In this document: positions 54,185 through 61,558 of the stretch, one piece after another | How the letters are laid out: each line of letters opens with the position of its first letter | Numbering within the stretch: the first letter of the stretch is position 1 | Origin: a virus | Length of the DNA: 64,000 bases | IMG/VR virus record: IMGVR_UViG_3300028920_000022 | Coordinates: 1-64,000 of that record | Strand: one strand, 5' to 3' | Made by a program: the position numbers and the translations under genes | Notes under the pieces: generated by a model | The model's database searches: none | Seen by the model: only the letters and a program-made list of their open reading frames with translations | Told to the model about the DNA's origin: nothing

Positions 54185-54367
54185 ATGAATAACACCCTAG
54201 CCCACTGTCCTACGGTTGCCCTTATCAACCGAATAAGGAACGCACCTATGGGTATGACCATGCGTGAGGTTGCGGATCAGTTGGTTGACGCTGGCGAGGA
54301 TCCTGGTACGGTTTTTCTGGCATATACTGCCGCAAAGATACTTGACAAGGACCAGGCTAAAAGGTAG
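54185..54367 (+). CDS. Hypothetical helical protein
   Basis: 60 aa from ATG 54185 (AGAAGAC upstream); an open frame extends further upstream but without a good start. MGMTMREVADQLVDAGEDPG suggests a short helical fold. The next promoter lies within its 3' end. Confidence 0.58.
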   Translation: MNNTLAHCPTVALINRIRNAPMGMTMREVADQLVDAGEDPGTVFLAYTAAKILDKDQAKR

Positions 54368-54370
54368 AAT
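54342..54370 (+). promoter_or_regulatory. Sigma70-type promoter inside upstream gene end
   Basis: TTGACA-N17-TAGAAT; the -10 overlaps the TAG stop at 54365-54367. Confidence 0.65.
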
Positions 54371-54377
54371 AACACTC

Positions 54378-54584
54378 ATGAATGACGCAGAACGCGAAAA
54401 CTGGATTCTTAACGATGAAGGTCTCTATCACTGGTGGAAGTCCTCACGTCTGAGCATGCGCAGGTTTATCCGCGAAAACAGGGAAACCCTCACTTCCGCT
54501 ATCGAGGCTGCCGGTTCCGGCGGTGCTCCCGACCCACACCTGACCGAAGCTCAACGCGCTTCTGTTTGGTGTATGTCCATGTAG
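54378..54584 (+). CDS. Hypothetical protein
   Basis: 68 aa from ATG 54378, starting just after the -10 box. Helical with GLYHWWKSSRLSMRRFIREN; Ala/Gly-rich end. Confidence 0.62.
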   Translation: MNDAERENWILNDEGLYHWWKSSRLSMRRFIRENRETLTSAIEAAGSGGAPDPHLTEAQRASVWCMSM

Positions 54585-54591
54585 GTGTATA

Positions 54592-54960
54592 ATGTCTGAA
54601 TATAAAGCAACCTGTATTATTACGGGAAAAACGTTCACGGATCAAGAAGCCGAGGAACACATTGCGGAAACTTCTTTGGGTCCTGTGTGGGCGGCTCTTT
54701 GGGATTCGGATATTCAGTTCGATGAATATGGTATGGCTCTTATTCCTCGAAAGTGGAAGGAACGGTTTCGAATTCTTGAGAATGCTTCGGAAGATGCTTT
54801 TGAGAAGGAATGTCCACACGACCAGTTGATTGAATGTTATTCTCAAGAGTGGGTGTCTGGGGACTGTCTTCGATTGGATCTTCAGTGTAGCCAATGTGGG
54901 AAAAAGGGAACAATGTCAGTTCTATTGGACCCTAAAAACATTCTTTGGGAAAAAGATTGA
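54592..54960 (+). CDS. Hypothetical protein with two Cys pairs
   Basis: 122 aa. Late Cys residues (ECPHDQLIEC and LQCSQCGKKG) form a likely C/H zinc knuckle. Resembles the left-arm proteins only in having CxxCG. TGA inside the next -35. Confidence 0.65.
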   Translation: MSEYKATCIITGKTFTDQEAEEHIAETSLGPVWAALWDSDIQFDEYGMALIPRKWKERFRILENASEDAFEKECPHDQLIECYSQEWVSGDCLRLDLQCSQCGKKGTMSVLLDPKNILWEKD

Positions 54961-54985
54961 CATTACCTAAAACCTGGAGTATAAT
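54957..54985 (+). promoter_or_regulatory. Consensus sigma70 promoter, stop codon inside -35
   Basis: TTGACA-N17-TATAAT, full consensus. Confidence 0.82.
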
Positions 54986-54991
54986 CTTTTC

Positions 54992-55300
54992 ATGAATCTT
55001 TTCGTAGAAGAGTCGCACGTCGATGCCACCCGAGGGGTCAATTACGGCTCATCCGGCGTTCAGGAAAGTTTTACCAATAATGTTGGGCGTCTTTTCCGCT
55101 CCTGTCAGAGTCACTTCGGGCGCTGCACTTCCAGCGTCTATATCGACACCCCACAAGGGTCCAAAAAGATCGGTTGGGTTTTCGAGAAACAGGAAAAGTA
55201 CACTGACACTGGAGAGCCCTACCTGAGCGAAACGTGGGTAACAGTACACAAGTGCGCACCTGAACGTATGGTCAGATACGATTATCAGTTTTTGGATTGA
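54992..55300 (+). CDS. Hypothetical protein
   Basis: 102 aa, very short leader (6 nt after the -10). Beta-rich; VGRLFRSCQSHFGRCTSSVY, ends DYQFLD. No motif recognised. Confidence 0.65.
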   Translation: MNLFVEESHVDATRGVNYGSSGVQESFTNNVGRLFRSCQSHFGRCTSSVYIDTPQGSKKIGWVFEKQEKYTDTGEPYLSETWVTVHKCAPERMVRYDYQFLD

Positions 55301-55326
55301 CACATGGGGATCTGATAAGATATAAG
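55297..55326 (+). promoter_or_regulatory. Sigma70-type promoter, stop codon inside -35
   Basis: TTGACA with TATAAG at 18 nt (ATATAA at 17). Confidence 0.65.
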
Positions 55327-55348
55327 GGAGCTACAAGGAAACGAAAAC

Positions 55349-55684
55349 ATGAACGAACCAGAAACCATTAGTGTAAATAATGTGGAATATGTGCGCAAAG
55401 ATGCTCAGCCGCCTCCGAACGGCAAGCGTGCTGTGGTCGTGGTTGACCGGGGTTGGATTTTTGCCGGCGATGTAGCTGAAGAAAACGGCAGAATTCGGCT
55501 CAGTCGTGCAGTGTTGGTGTTCAATTGGAGTCAGATTGGGTTTGATGGCGTGCTGAGGAATCCTAGAAGTGAGAAGGTGAACATCCGGAAGTTGTCACAC
55601 GACGTGGACTTGCCGTGTGATGCTGAGGTTTTTCGTATTCCAGTAGCTGATAACTGGGGACTGTTTTCGTATTCCAGTAGCTGA
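55349..55684 (+). CDS. Hypothetical protein with duplicated 3' end
   Basis: 111 aa, GGGAGCTACAAGG upstream. Beta-rich (RAVVVVDRGWIFAGDVAEEN). Its last codons come from a 34-nt tandem duplication; without it the protein would end FRIPVADNWGL with a TGA next to the following ATG. Confidence 0.65.
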   Translation: MNEPETISVNNVEYVRKDAQPPPNGKRAVVVVDRGWIFAGDVAEENGRIRLSRAVLVFNWSQIGFDGVLRNPRSEKVNIRKLSHDVDLPCDAEVFRIPVADNWGLFSYSSS

Positions 55685-55697
55685 TAACTGGGGACTG
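55630..55697 (+). repeat. 34-nt tandem duplication
   Basis: Two identical copies beginning TTTTCGTATTCCAGTAGC (55630-55663 and 55664-55697). The unit is not a multiple of three, so the second copy is read in another frame (FSYSSS). Confidence 0.9.
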
Positions 55698-55699
55698 TG

Positions 55700-55933
55700 A
55701 TGGATGTTAATCCGATAGGTGACGGCTACGGCAGCGGCTACGGCGACGGCTACGGCAGCGGCTACGGCGACGGCTACGGCGACGGCTACGGCGACGGCTA
55801 CGGCGACGGCAGCGGCTACGGCTACGGCAACGGCAACGGCGACGGCAGCGGCTACGGCAACGGCTACGGCGACGGCGACGGCAGCGGCTACGGCTACGGT
55901 ACAATTAGACGCCGCATTAGAAGAAAACCTTGA
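55700..55933 (+). CDS. Gly-Tyr-Asp repeat protein
   Basis: 77 aa. After MDVNPIG comes about 60 residues of GDGYGSGYGDGYGDG units, encoded by 6-nt DNA repeats (GGCTAC, GGCGAC, GGCAGC), then basic TIRRRIRRKP. Such GYGDG tracts occur in other phage hypothetical proteins; a flexible or phase-separating chain is possible. Open in several frames, so slippage could vary its length. Confidence 0.6.
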   Translation: MDVNPIGDGYGSGYGDGYGSGYGDGYGDGYGDGYGDGSGYGYGNGNGDGSGYGNGYGDGDGSGYGYGTIRRRIRRKP

Positions 55934-55956
55934 CAGCCATCTATCCTTTCTGATAC
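55929..55956 (+). promoter_or_regulatory. Sigma70-type promoter, stop codon inside -35
   Basis: TTGACA-N16-GATACA. Leads into a region without coding genes. Confidence 0.5.
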
Positions 55957-56186
55957 ACTGTATTCATCAAGCGGTCAGGAACCGAGGAGAATACTCTGGA
56001 ATACTGGACGAAGCAGGGACGCTTCGGGGGGATCCGTTTTATCTAGGCAACCCCAAACGGATCCCTCCGCACTCATGGTCCAACAGAGCCTCACGTTGAT
56101 CCTTCAGCCTTGGGCTTTCTCCGGCTGAACTCCCGATTTCGTAAACGGTATCTGTTTCGTGGCTTTCCTTTCCTTGATTATGTTAA
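55957..56186. ncRNA. Candidate structured RNA between facing promoters
   Basis: In the 346-nt gap 55934-56279: GAAGC/GCTTC (56010/56021), an 11-bp perfect stem GGGATCCGTTT/AAACGGATCCC (56029/56055), and TTCAGCC/GGCTGAA (56103/56123). A plus promoter (55929) and a minus promoter (56189) both point into it. Only very short ORFs (17 and 33 codons) fit. Confidence 0.45.
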
Positions 56187-56188
56187 GG

Positions 56189-56217
56189 GTTATATCATGG
56201 GTCGGGATGGTTGTCAA
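56189..56217 (-). promoter_or_regulatory. Minus-strand sigma70-type promoter
   Basis: TTGACA-N17-TATAAC on the minus strand, divergent from the promoter at 56243. Its -10 is half of the inverted repeat GGGTTATATC (56187) / GATATAACCC (56264). The only clear minus-strand promoter in the right arm. Confidence 0.62.
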
Positions 56218-56242
56218 CCGGTTTTTTGATGGCAAGAAACTA

Positions 56243-56271
56243 TTGACATTATCAAAAAAGTAAGATATAAC
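56243..56271 (+). promoter_or_regulatory. Sigma70-type promoter
   Basis: TTGACA-N17-TATAAC, 8 nt before ATG 56280. Confidence 0.75.
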
Positions 56272-56279
56272 CCTAGACC

Positions 56280-56531
56280 ATGAAAACAGCGATTATTGAG
56301 GTTGCTTACCTGTATGAGGACGGCACGTTTCTTACCCAGGTAATTGAGGTAAAAGCGGACCCGAAGGACAACGAAGCGGTCGAGCGAGCAAAGGACGAGT
56401 ATGCCCGTAAAAACCGAAATAAGGAGTGTGTCTGGTGTGTCACGCTTACCAACCACTTTGCGCTAGCAGAGATTCTGGAGGGGTTGAACCCTCGGGATCT
56501 GGTTGGACATAGCCGTCACGGAAACTATTGA
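56280..56531 (+). CDS. Hypothetical protein
   Basis: 83 aa: MKTAIIEVAYLYEDGTFLTQ, charged helix, NKECVWCVTL with CxxC, ends SRHGNY. The beta-helix-beta pattern is reminiscent of small regulator folds; no family assigned. TGA within the next TTGACT. Confidence 0.65.
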   Translation: MKTAIIEVAYLYEDGTFLTQVIEVKADPKDNEAVERAKDEYARKNRNKECVWCVTLTNHFALAEILEGLNPRDLVGHSRHGNY

Positions 56532-56556
56532 CTTTGCCTGAAAACTAAGATATAAC
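56528..56556 (+). promoter_or_regulatory. Sigma70-type promoter, stop codon inside -35
   Basis: TTGACT-N17-TATAAC. Confidence 0.72.
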
Positions 56557-56585
56557 TCTGACTGCAAAAGCGGAGATAACATCAC

Positions 56586-56765
56586 ATGCAGATTTCGTTT
56601 GCTACTCTACACGTTTTGGCGTCGTTTTCGGTAGATGCAAAACGAACGCGGACTCGGTGGTTGGATCTAGTGGATTTGTATCCTGGGCAAGAAGTATCTT
56701 GTTTCTTTACCAATCACGAATTCAATCTTTTGGTATTCCCGGTTTTCGCGGATAAAAGGAAATAG
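56586..56765 (+). CDS. 59-aa hypothetical protein
   Basis: 59 aa, GCGGAGATAAC upstream of ATG 56586. Sequence ISFATLHVLASFSVDAKRTR...SCFFTNHEFNLLVFPVF; no motif. Stop TAG directly precedes the next TTGACA. Confidence 0.6.
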   Translation: MQISFATLHVLASFSVDAKRTRTRWLDLVDLYPGQEVSCFFTNHEFNLLVFPVFADKRK

Positions 56766-56794
56766 TTGACATTATCCTAAAAACCCAATATAAT
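56766..56794 (+). promoter_or_regulatory. Consensus sigma70 promoter
   Basis: TTGACA-N17-TATAAT, immediately after a stop and 7 nt before ATG 56802, giving a nearly leaderless message. Confidence 0.82.
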
Positions 56795-56801
56795 CCTTCT
56801 C

Positions 56802-57950
56802 ATGTCTCAATACACAATCATGGCACACCGGCTCGACGAGCTGGAGAAACGAATCCGGCGCCTCAATAAAAAAGGTGGGAATATCGTCCTAGATGCCGGC
56901 TGTGAACGGGTCGAAGAATGGACCGACCCGGAAACCAATACCAAACATTCCCGCGTCGTGGTTGATATTGAGCTGGACGGGCTTGCCCCTGTCATTGATG
57001 GCTGGACCTTCATTGCCGCCCTGGAATGGCTGGAAACCGCCAATGTGGTCACTTCTGCCCCGGATACCCAGGTGCCCGAAAAGTACCGCCTGGCTGAGCC
57101 TATCTGCGAACATTGCGGCTGGGACCGTAAACGAATCTATACCTTCGTGCTTCGCTCGGAAACCGGGGAATATAAGCAGGTTGGCAAAACCTGCCTCCAA
57201 GACTTCCTCCGCTCCTCTGATCCCGGCTGGGCGGTCAACGTATTCAACCTCATGGGCGATCTGTCCCGGTGGGCTGAGTTGGACCGAGAAGAGTGTCTTG
57301 GGGGCGGTGGACCCCGGGGCTACAGTGCTCTGCGATTGCTGGCGGTTACTAGCAAGGTAATTCGGGAATATGGGTGGAAGGCGCGCAGCAAGGTTGTAGG
57401 CAACGAAGCAGCTACCGCTGACATTGCCTTGGCTTTTTTGGAAGATAACCCCTTTTCCGAGCTGGACCCTAAAGATCTCGAAAAGGCTACTGCGGTCCTC
57501 GATTGGGCGCCCACTATTGAACCCAAGTCGGATTATGAGCATAATCTCAAAACGGTATTAGGTGACGGACCTGACGGGCTAGTGAGGTACAAGCATGCTG
57601 GAATTGCGTGCAGCGGGATTATTGCGTACAATCGGGTACACGAGCAACCGAAGAGCAAGATTGAGTCAACCTATTTTGGTGAGATTGGAAAGCGATATCG
57701 TGGGGTTGCGGCTACGGTAAGCCGGGTGAGGTACACAGAGGGGATGTACGGGACCACGACTGTGGTATCGATGGTAACGCCGGAGGGGCAGGAATTGGTG
57801 TGGTTTGCTTCTGGAGGGGTCAAGGGGGTAGATGAGGATGAGCTGGTGGGAAAGGCGATCAAGCTGGACGGAACGGTAAAGAAGCATGATGAATTTCGGG
57901 GAGTAAAGCAAACGAAGCTGAACCGGTGTAAGATAGTGGTTGACGGGTGA
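56802..57950 (+). CDS. Conserved CxxC...VGxxC protein of mobile elements
   Basis: 382 aa, by far the longest right-arm gene. ICEHCGWDRKRIYTFVL (C102/C105) with VGKTCLQDF (C131) makes a zinc-binding core I know from hypothetical proteins of phages and plasmids (CxxC, RxR.T, VGxxCLxDF). The C-terminal third (YRGVAATVSRVRYTEGMYG...VWFASGG) looks like an OB-type beta domain, so single-stranded nucleic-acid binding is plausible. Helical central region 180-260. Confidence 0.75.
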   Translation: MSQYTIMAHRLDELEKRIRRLNKKGGNIVLDAGCERVEEWTDPETNTKHSRVVVDIELDGLAPVIDGWTFIAALEWLETANVVTSAPDTQVPEKYRLAEPICEHCGWDRKRIYTFVLRSETGEYKQVGKTCLQDFLRSSDPGWAVNVFNLMGDLSRWAELDREECLGGGGPRGYSALRLLAVTSKVIREYGWKARSKVVGNEAATADIALAFLEDNPFSELDPKDLEKATAVLDWAPTIEPKSDYEHNLKTVLGDGPDGLVRYKHAGIACSGIIAYNRVHEQPKSKIESTYFGEIGKRYRGVAATVSRVRYTEGMYGTTTVVSMVTPEGQELVWFASGGVKGVDEDELVGKAIKLDGTVKKHDEFRGVKQTKLNRCKIVVDG

Positions 57951-57968
57951 GGTAAAGGTTGATATAAA
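57940..57968 (+). promoter_or_regulatory. Sigma70-type promoter overlapping gene end
   Basis: TTGACG-N17-TATAAA; the -35 lies in the last codons (GTTGACGGG) of the 382-aa gene. Confidence 0.65.
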
Positions 57969-57994
57969 GGATCTGTATCGCACGGGAGTAAAAC

Positions 57995-58174
57995 ATGGCA
58001 AAGCTAGTTGTATATTGCGGTAATGACGAAATTATTGTCACCACCAAGAAAAACGAAGCCCGAATGTTGGCGGAATATTTCCATGCCAAAACCGGTCGAA
58101 AGGTGGAGGACTACGATCGGAATGTCAAAATGACAATCCGTATTGCTAGTGAGGTAGTCGTCTCTGGTGATTAG
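57995..58174 (+). CDS. 59-aa hypothetical protein
   Basis: 59 aa, GGGAG upstream. MAKLVVYCGNDEIIVTTKKNEARML..., beta-helix-beta. No family recognised. Confidence 0.62.
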   Translation: MAKLVVYCGNDEIIVTTKKNEARMLAEYFHAKTGRKVEDYDRNVKMTIRIASEVVVSGD

Positions 58175-58243
58175 AGGTGAGACGCTACTCCAAAGATCCT
58201 CATTGGTGGGTTGAGGTAAAGTTTAGTATAGGACGTTAGTGGG

Positions 58244-58366
58244 ATGTGTATATTCAGTAAATGTAATTGGCAAGAGATTGCGCGCACATACGCGCCGCCG
58301 CTTAAAGTTGCGTTTGAGATTAAGGGTCCTTCTTACGCGGATGCGGCTGATAAGGTAATAGCATGA
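58244..58366 (+). CDS. 40-aa hypothetical peptide
   Basis: 40 aa, coupled to the next gene by ATGA, which supports translation. CIFSKCNWQEIARTY, ends DAADKVIA. Confidence 0.45.
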   Translation: MCIFSKCNWQEIARTYAPPLKVAFEIKGPSYADAADKVIA

Positions 58367-58578
58367 ATTGGGAATGCAGACTTTACGGAAAGATCAACAT
58401 TCAATCCGGAGCAATCCGCCGAGTAGACCGCAAGTTTGACGGGTCAGGGGACGTATATGCTGCTGCGTTGAGAGAGCTGAGCAAGCGGAAGGACCAAGGG
58501 GAACCGTGGTATGGGGATGCTGTCACGGTGATCACGCCACTAGGGCAGAAGCTCATTGTGGAAGTACCTTACCCTTGA
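58363..58578 (+). CDS. Hypothetical protein
   Basis: 71 aa starting MNWECRLYGKINIQSGAIRR; mixed fold, ends VEVPYP. Stop TGA forms part of TTGACA at 58575. Confidence 0.62.
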   Translation: MNWECRLYGKINIQSGAIRRVDRKFDGSGDVYAAALRELSKRKDQGEPWYGDAVTVITPLGQKLIVEVPYP

Positions 58579-58606
58579 CAGGTAGAATCAAGGGAAAAGA
58601 AACATA

Positions 58607-58635
58607 TTGACATTGTTCCCTAAATACTGTAAGAT
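58607..58635 (+). promoter_or_regulatory. Sigma70-type promoter
   Basis: TTGACA-N17-TAAGAT; a second TTGACA lies 32 nt upstream on the previous stop. Drives a leader of about 230 nt. Confidence 0.65.
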
Positions 58636-58869
58636 CTTATCTTCAAATCGAAAACCAAGTTAAGTACCCGCTCGGAATGGTTCCGGGGCGGAACGAAGGT
58701 TAACACATATGAATCTAAAGCGATCGAGGTATCCTCCGCTTTCTTAACTTTTCGCTTGATAAAACTGTTGAATTTAATATGTTGATTGACTAAGTCCCCG
58801 TCCTGTTTGATAGAAGATTTCGCCGTCCTCTTGAAACACAGGGCGGGGCAACTTTTAGCGAAGGAAACC
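58636..58869 (+). ncRNA. Long structured leader RNA
   Basis: Three hairpins: GTTCCG/CGGAAC (58680-58694); AAAGCG/CGCTTT enclosing GAGG/CCTC (58717-58742); and a 14-bp stem CCCCGTCCTGTTT with AAACACAGGGCGGGG (58796/58834). A 12-codon ORF (58709-58747) spans the second hairpin and could be a leader peptide. Regulates or stabilises the gene at 58870, or is a free small RNA. Confidence 0.5.
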
Positions 58870-59121
58870 ATGACAGACAAGAAAAAGGGAATTTGGATTA
58901 TTGAGCGCCGGGATGGGGTTGAATATCTGGCGTGCGAGGTAGAATTCGCGCAAGGAATTGTTTATGTTCGCAAGCCGGTAAGAGCGAACGGCACTCACTG
59001 GGAAAAACTTTGTACTTCGGCGCTATACTTTCCCATTGACATGCTTGCGTCGTGGGGATGGACCGACGACAAAAATTATATTAAACAATATAATATTGCC
59101 GGCGCTTTTGCAGAAGAATAG
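58870..59121 (+). CDS. Hypothetical protein
   Basis: 83 aa from ATG 58870, preceded by GAAGGAAAC; the frame upstream crosses the leader hairpin and is rejected. Beta-rich (GIWIIERRDGVEYLACEVEF). Confidence 0.65.
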   Translation: MTDKKKGIWIIERRDGVEYLACEVEFAQGIVYVRKPVRANGTHWEKLCTSALYFPIDMLASWGWTDDKNYIKQYNIAGAFAEE

Positions 59122-59176
59122 GGCAATCTGAGGCGCAATCATTCGCAGCTGCCGTCTGGGATGAGGAAAACAACCG

Positions 59177-59362
59177 ATGTCTCTAAAAACCGTCATAAAA
59201 GAAGAAAAGGATCTAATAAGCCTCACTATTGAAGGGATGAGCAAGGATCAGTTTCTGACGTTGTTTTATGCTCTTGAGAACCACGAAACTATGGATGGTC
59301 AAGACTTGTACGCCCGTATACGTTCAGCCATGCCGCAGGAATTGAGGGTTAAAATCTGGTAA
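59177..59362 (+). CDS. Hypothetical protein
   Basis: 61 aa; strands then helix (SLTIEGMSKDQFLTLFYALEN). GATGAGG lies 10-16 nt upstream. No motif known. Confidence 0.6.
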   Translation: MSLKTVIKEEKDLISLTIEGMSKDQFLTLFYALENHETMDGQDLYARIRSAMPQELRVKIW

Positions 59363-59368
59363 AAGAGA

Positions 59369-59397
59369 TTGACAACCTGTTTTAAGTTTGGTATAAG
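59369..59397 (+). promoter_or_regulatory. Sigma70-type promoter
   Basis: TTGACA-N17-TATAAG, 6 nt before ATG 59404. Confidence 0.75.
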
Positions 59398-59403
59398 GGT
59401 GAC

Positions 59404-59679
59404 ATGACAAAGCAAGAAATTATCACGGAGTTGGCGGGTGGACGTTGGAGTCACGAAGACATTCAGGATTTTGCCAGTGCTCTGAAGGGTTGTCGAGCAG
59501 CGGCTGATGCTGTTGCTAAGTGGCAATTTAATGTCGGGGATAAGGTCAAGTTTACGGGACGTCGGGGCAACGTAGTGGTTGGCACGGTAGTCAAGCGAAT
59601 GACCAAGAACCTGCAAGTTCGGGAGGATGAAAAGTTTCGTACCTGGACCGTTCCGCCGAGCATGTTGGAAAAGGTTTGA
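59404..59679 (+). CDS. Protein with KOW/SH3-like C-terminal half
   Basis: 91 aa. N-terminal helical part, then NVGDKVKFTGRRGNVVVGTV, the GDxVxFxxxxGxxxxGxV pattern of small SH3-like barrels that often bind nucleic acid. TGA in the next TTGACA. Confidence 0.65.
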   Translation: MTKQEIITELAGGRWSHEDIQDFASALKGCRAAADAVAKWQFNVGDKVKFTGRRGNVVVGTVVKRMTKNLQVREDEKFRTWTVPPSMLEKV

Positions 59680-59704
59680 CAATTTGGGTAAAGTCTAGTA
59701 TAAA
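59676..59704 (+). promoter_or_regulatory. Sigma70-type promoter, stop codon inside -35
   Basis: TTGACA-N17-TATAAA. Confidence 0.78.
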
Positions 59705-59710
59705 GATTTT

Positions 59711-60001
59711 ATGATTCACTTTAACGAACCTGGCGATCTCACGGAGTGGGCATTAGGGATATACCAGCAATTACGCTGGCAGCCCTGGGAGCCATTCGAT
59801 TCCGGCTCTAGGTTTCGTTGTATTGAGATTCCGATGCCCGCGACACAGAAAGCGTGGGAGGATCTGGAAACTAAGGTATTGACAGAATTACACTCTGACT
59901 GTTTTCTTGCACCTTCGGGGGAAAGCAGAGAAAAGGCGTTAATTGTCGAGATGGAGAATATTGTGGGATTTAGGACAATTCCATATCCGGGGCAACCTTG
60001 A
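59711..60001 (+). CDS. Hypothetical protein
   Basis: 96 aa; Trp-rich start (TEWALGIYQQLRWQPWEPF). The TGA stop again forms TTGACA, but the downstream -10 is weak. Confidence 0.65.
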   Translation: MIHFNEPGDLTEWALGIYQQLRWQPWEPFDSGSRFRCIEIPMPATQKAWEDLETKVLTELHSDCFLAPSGESREKALIVEMENIVGFRTIPYPGQP

Positions 60002-60032
60002 CAAGCGGATTTAATTAGAAAAAGGTTGACAA

Positions 60033-60383
60033 ATGCGAGTTTTAGGGCTAGACTTCACGGAACTTAAAACACATATTAACCAATCGGTTACGTCCGATCT
60101 AGCAAAAGGGGACCAAGTTTTCGAATATAAGGTTGGAGGGGCATCTTTGCTACTATTCCACCGGGCTGAAGATTGTCCTGAATATTCGGGGATGTGGTAC
60201 GTTTTATGGACTTTAGACTCCTGCGTGACGCAACTTCGAGGTTTTCCGGTGCCATTCGCTACACCGGAGGAGGCTCTTAATTTTCAAAAAGACTTAATTT
60301 TCGGGGAGCTTAAAACCAAGAAAAAGCAGATTATTGCTATTGAAAAACTATTAGCTCCTTTTGAGGATAAAGTTTTTAATTGA
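60033..60383 (+). CDS. Hypothetical protein
   Basis: 116 aa, AAGG 7 nt before ATG 60033. Beta region MWYVLWTLDSCVTQL and a Lys-rich C-terminal helix. Stop within the next -35. Confidence 0.65.
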   Translation: MRVLGLDFTELKTHINQSVTSDLAKGDQVFEYKVGGASLLLFHRAEDCPEYSGMWYVLWTLDSCVTQLRGFPVPFATPEEALNFQKDLIFGELKTKKKQIIAIEKLLAPFEDKVFN

Positions 60384-60408
60384 CAGATTTTTTTAGTTAA
60401 GGTATAAG
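60380..60408 (+). promoter_or_regulatory. Sigma70-type promoter, stop codon inside -35
   Basis: TTGACA-N17-TATAAG. Confidence 0.78.
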
Positions 60409-60414
60409 GGGACC

Positions 60415-60846
60415 ATGAATTACCGAGACGAAGCCGTTTACGACGCAAAGACGCTGGTCAAAGAGCAGCTAGCTGAACCCATTTTGGAACAGCTCGGACC
60501 GAATGGAAACCTAATGCGGGTTTTTGATCACGATTCGGTGTATACCTGGGTTCACGAATATTGTATTGATAAGTCGTACACGCTATTGGAAGCGGCAACG
60601 TTGCTTGACCAATTGCGAGATTATACCGAAACTGACTATGGACTTTGGCATTGTCTTGAGCCTAAAGATGCCATCGCCGTCCAGGCGGCATATACTTACG
60701 GGAATGCGGTGCAAAGTCTTGCCAGGAGTTTGGTGGAGAATATTGGGGAAGAATACGACACGCTAGAGCAGGGGGACGACGAGGCTGACGAAGCGTGGGA
60801 TGAGCGGGCACGAAAGCATATTGTCGAGTATATTGAGAACTTGTAG
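60415..60846 (+). CDS. Acidic helical protein
   Basis: 143 aa, acidic C-terminus (EQGDDEADEAWDERARKH), helical. Followed 4 nt later by the next gene, so these two share one promoter. Confidence 0.65.
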   Translation: MNYRDEAVYDAKTLVKEQLAEPILEQLGPNGNLMRVFDHDSVYTWVHEYCIDKSYTLLEAATLLDQLRDYTETDYGLWHCLEPKDAIAVQAAYTYGNAVQSLARSLVENIGEEYDTLEQGDDEADEAWDERARKHIVEYIENL

Positions 60847-60850
60847 GATC

Positions 60851-61219
60851 ATGACAGTAATTGATTTCAAAAAGGCACGAACCAGACAGCTAAAAGGCAA
60901 GAGTGTGGATGCCAATGGTATGTTCGTACCAGTACGAAAGGCTAAGGAAACCACAGAAGCAGATTGTTTCGTTTATCTAAACGGTGGCGACGGGGTGGTG
61001 CTATTACCGATAAGTGAAAGTTTGGATAATCTAAAACGATGTCTTGCAAAGTTTGATTTTAGCGACGACATGGAGATTGTGGAAATCGATGATATGCAAG
61101 GGTTTATGGAGATGGTACCTAAAGAGCTGGACGGAAAGCCAGTAAAGATAATTCTCAATCCTTTTCCAGTAGTGGGGGCAGAGAAGGTTGTATGTGGGAT
61201 GTTGTTAGATAAGGTTTGA
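60851..61219 (+). CDS. Hypothetical protein
   Basis: 122 aa from ATG 60851 (TAGGATC upstream). Basic start, then alternating strands and helices (CFVYLNGGDGVVLLPIS). No family recognised. TGA in TTGACA. Confidence 0.65.
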   Translation: MTVIDFKKARTRQLKGKSVDANGMFVPVRKAKETTEADCFVYLNGGDGVVLLPISESLDNLKRCLAKFDFSDDMEIVEIDDMQGFMEMVPKELDGKPVKIILNPFPVVGAEKVVCGMLLDKV

Positions 61220-61244
61220 CAACGGCTTATAATTGGGGTATAAA
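61216..61244 (+). promoter_or_regulatory. Sigma70-type promoter, stop codon inside -35
   Basis: TTGACA-N17-TATAAA, 6 nt before ATG 61251. Confidence 0.8.
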
Positions 61245-61250
61245 GAGACC

Positions 61251-61556
61251 ATGAATGACAAGGAATTTGAGGTTGGGTATGACGACTCCAATTGTTGGGG
61301 AGTTTTCGGTGTAGACTCAGGGCACTGTTATTCGCTTTATTCGGACAAGGGAGAAGCTGAGCTGGACGCGGTAAAGCGAGAGATTAACCGACTGGAGACT
61401 ATTGACAGCGGCTCGGATGAAATTCTCCGAACCATTCACAACGAATGGGTGGACACCTTGAGGGCTACGGAGGGGGACGCGGATGTTTCAGTATTGAAAC
61501 GACATATTCGGTTCGTTAAGAAGCTTTCGGAGGCAATTGAGATTCTCAAAGGATAG
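61251..61556 (+). CDS. Hypothetical acidic protein
   Basis: 101 aa from ATG 61251; the upstream in-frame ATG would lie in the promoter. Strands GVFGVDSGHCYSLYSDKG then two helices. Next gene starts 2 nt after the stop. Confidence 0.65.
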   Translation: MNDKEFEVGYDDSNCWGVFGVDSGHCYSLYSDKGEAELDAVKREINRLETIDSGSDEILRTIHNEWVDTLRATEGDADVSVLKRHIRFVKKLSEAIEILKG

Positions 61557-61558
61557 CT

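Noticed and set aside
55719-56099. 126-aa ORF in a second frame of the GYGDG repeat
   Set aside because: Ala/Thr repeat is a frame shadow and it runs through a promoter and a hairpin.
60024-60054. TTGACA-N17-TAGACT at the start of the gene at 60033
   Set aside because: It would start transcription inside the gene; weak -10; probably not used for this gene.
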